A DNA stretch of 5,502 nucleotides, from contig NZ_JANJXQ010000034.1 of NCBI RefSeq assembly GCF_024708915.1, forward strand, positions 1 to 5,502, read 5' to 3'. The position numbers and the translations under genes are program-made. Within the stretch, counting starts at the first letter, position 1; each line of letters opens with the position of its first letter. Origin of the DNA: Thiobacillus sp. Lineage in GTDB: Bacteria > Pseudomonadota > Gammaproteobacteria > Burkholderiales > Thiobacillaceae. A model generated the notes under the pieces. That model was not told where the DNA came from, did not search any database, and was given only the letters and a program-made list of their open reading frames with translations. Below are positions 4,793 through 5,502 of the stretch, in pieces.

Positions 4793-5502
4793 CCTGCAGG
4801 CGGAACGCCACCCGCCCCGCTTGGTTGTCCGGCAGTTCCAGCCGATAGCCGGTGCGCGCCGCCTGCCGCGCGGCCTGATACAGCCCCACTCCGAGACCGA
4901 AATCCGAGGCCACCGGGCTCAGGAACAGGTTGCGCGCCACGTGCTCGGGTGCCGGCGCGCCGCTGTCGGTCACCGTCAGGCTCACCAGCGGCTGCAGTTC
5001 CAGGCGCACCGCCACCGCCACGCCGGGCTCGGCCTGGCGCTTGCGCAGCGCGTTGGTGAGCAGGTTGTCGGCGACGCTGTCGAACAGATCCTGCGGCAAC
5101 GGCGTGTCGTCGAGCGCCTTGGCGAAGAACTGCACGTCGTCGTGTTCGTAGCGCGTCTGCAGCTCCGCCCACCACGCCTGCGCCGGTATGTGCGCGACAT
5201 CCATTTCGGCCGGCTGCTTCAGCTTGTCGACTGTCTGCGACAGCCGCGTCGCCAGCTGCGGCAACTGGCGCTTCATCAGTTCCAGCAGACGCTCGCTATC
5301 CTCGGGCGTGGACATGTCGGCGGCGGCGAGCAGGGTTTTCAGCGACTGCAGGATATTCTTCACGTCGTGCGTCAGCCGCGCGCCGGTGTCATGGATCGCC
5401 TGGCTGTAGGCCTGCTCGCGCAAGGTCTGTTCGCGCACCTTGGCGGCGTAGAAATAGCCCAGCAGCTGCGACAGCAGCCGCACATGCAGCGCCAGCGCCG
5501 GG
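4758..5502 (-). CDS. Sensor histidine kinase, C-terminal catalytic part (5' end beyond window)
   Basis: The frame is open to the right edge (its codons continue upstream as ...PALALH), so the N-terminus is missing. In the visible 247 residues, counted here from the GTG-encoded valine at 5483, a coiled linker (AKVREQTLREQAYSQAIHD) leads into an H box LTHDVKNILQSLKTLL with the probable phosphorylated His at residue 39 (bases 5367-5369). A second dimerisation helix follows (about 60-90). The ATP-binding domain shows an N box DNLLTNALRK (139-148), a G1 box DSGAPAPE (173-180), and an F/G2 region LFLSPVASDFGLGVGLYQA (186-204). All key kinase residues are present, so it should be active. The H-D-x-K-N form of the H box is shared with kinases such as PrsK of PEP-CTERM/exopolysaccharide systems, but that is not enough to name it. 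The sensor domain and partner regulator lie outside the window. It is convergent with the pilus operon and not part of it. Confidence 0.9.
   Translation of the reverse strand, partial: PALALHVRLLSQLLGYFYAAKVREQTLREQAYSQAIHDTGARLTHDVKNILQSLKTLLAAADMSTPEDSERLLELMKRQLPQLATRLSQTVDKLKQPAEMDVAHIPAQAWWAELQTRYEHDDVQFFAKALDDTPLPQDLFDSVADNLLTNALRKRQAEPGVAVAVRLELQPLVSLTVTDSGAPAPEHVARNLFLSPVASDFGLGVGLYQAARQAARTGYRLELPDNQAGRVAFRLQATDNRPPGIPG

Noticed and set aside
4672..5175. 167-residue minus-strand ORF overlapping the kinase gene
   Set aside because: It is Gly/Ala/Arg-rich and in a different frame from the kinase, whose N and G boxes cover the same bases.
5481..5483. GTG as the true start of the kinase gene
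   Set aside because: The frame continues upstream to the window edge, no RBS is visible in the few bases left, and a kinase starting here would lack any sensor region. A partial gene is more likely.

Overview
The window is GC-rich (roughly two thirds G+C by eye) and tightly packed, and looks like the chromosome of a betaproteobacterium (Rhodocyclales or a relative). That placement rests on base composition, the style of the genes and recognisable interspersed repeats, so it is a reasoned guess.

Layout. Bases 1-302 hold no convincing gene. They carry a composite inverted-repeat element with nested stems at about 40-160 and a long hairpin at 186-244, then a short GC-rich leader. Five forward genes follow from 303 to 4792, each joined to the next by a stop/start overlap: a GspF/PilC-type inner-membrane platform protein, a PilM/GspL-like actin-fold protein fused to a PilN-like membrane and periplasmic part, a PilO/GspM/MshJ-like bitopic protein, a small secreted GspC/PilP/MshK-like protein, and a type IV prepilin with six cysteines. 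The far right (4758-5502) holds the C-terminal catalytic half of a sensor histidine kinase on the minus strand. It converges on the prepilin gene and overlaps its 3' end by 35 bases.

How the genes work together. The plus-strand genes encode much of the inner-membrane assembly platform of a type IV filament machine (MSHA pilus / type II secretion-like), plus one substrate pilin. GspF/PilC would sit in the membrane over an assembly ATPase. The PilM-PilN fusion and the PilO-like protein would form the alignment complex around it, and the PilP/GspC-like protein would link this to an outer-membrane secretin. The ATPase, secretin, prepilin peptidase and major pilin are not in the window and may be upstream or elsewhere. 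The kinase fragment is a transcriptionally separate neighbour, and nothing here ties it to the pilus.

The most interesting points are the PilM-PilN fusion, which keeps a PilN-like NLAPPE peptide just before the membrane helix; a second repeat-like element that appears to encode the signal peptide of the PilP/GspC-like protein; and the large structured repeat just upstream of the operon. The pilus cluster itself looks like a divergent member of a known superfamily. I do not see evidence for an entirely new kind of system.
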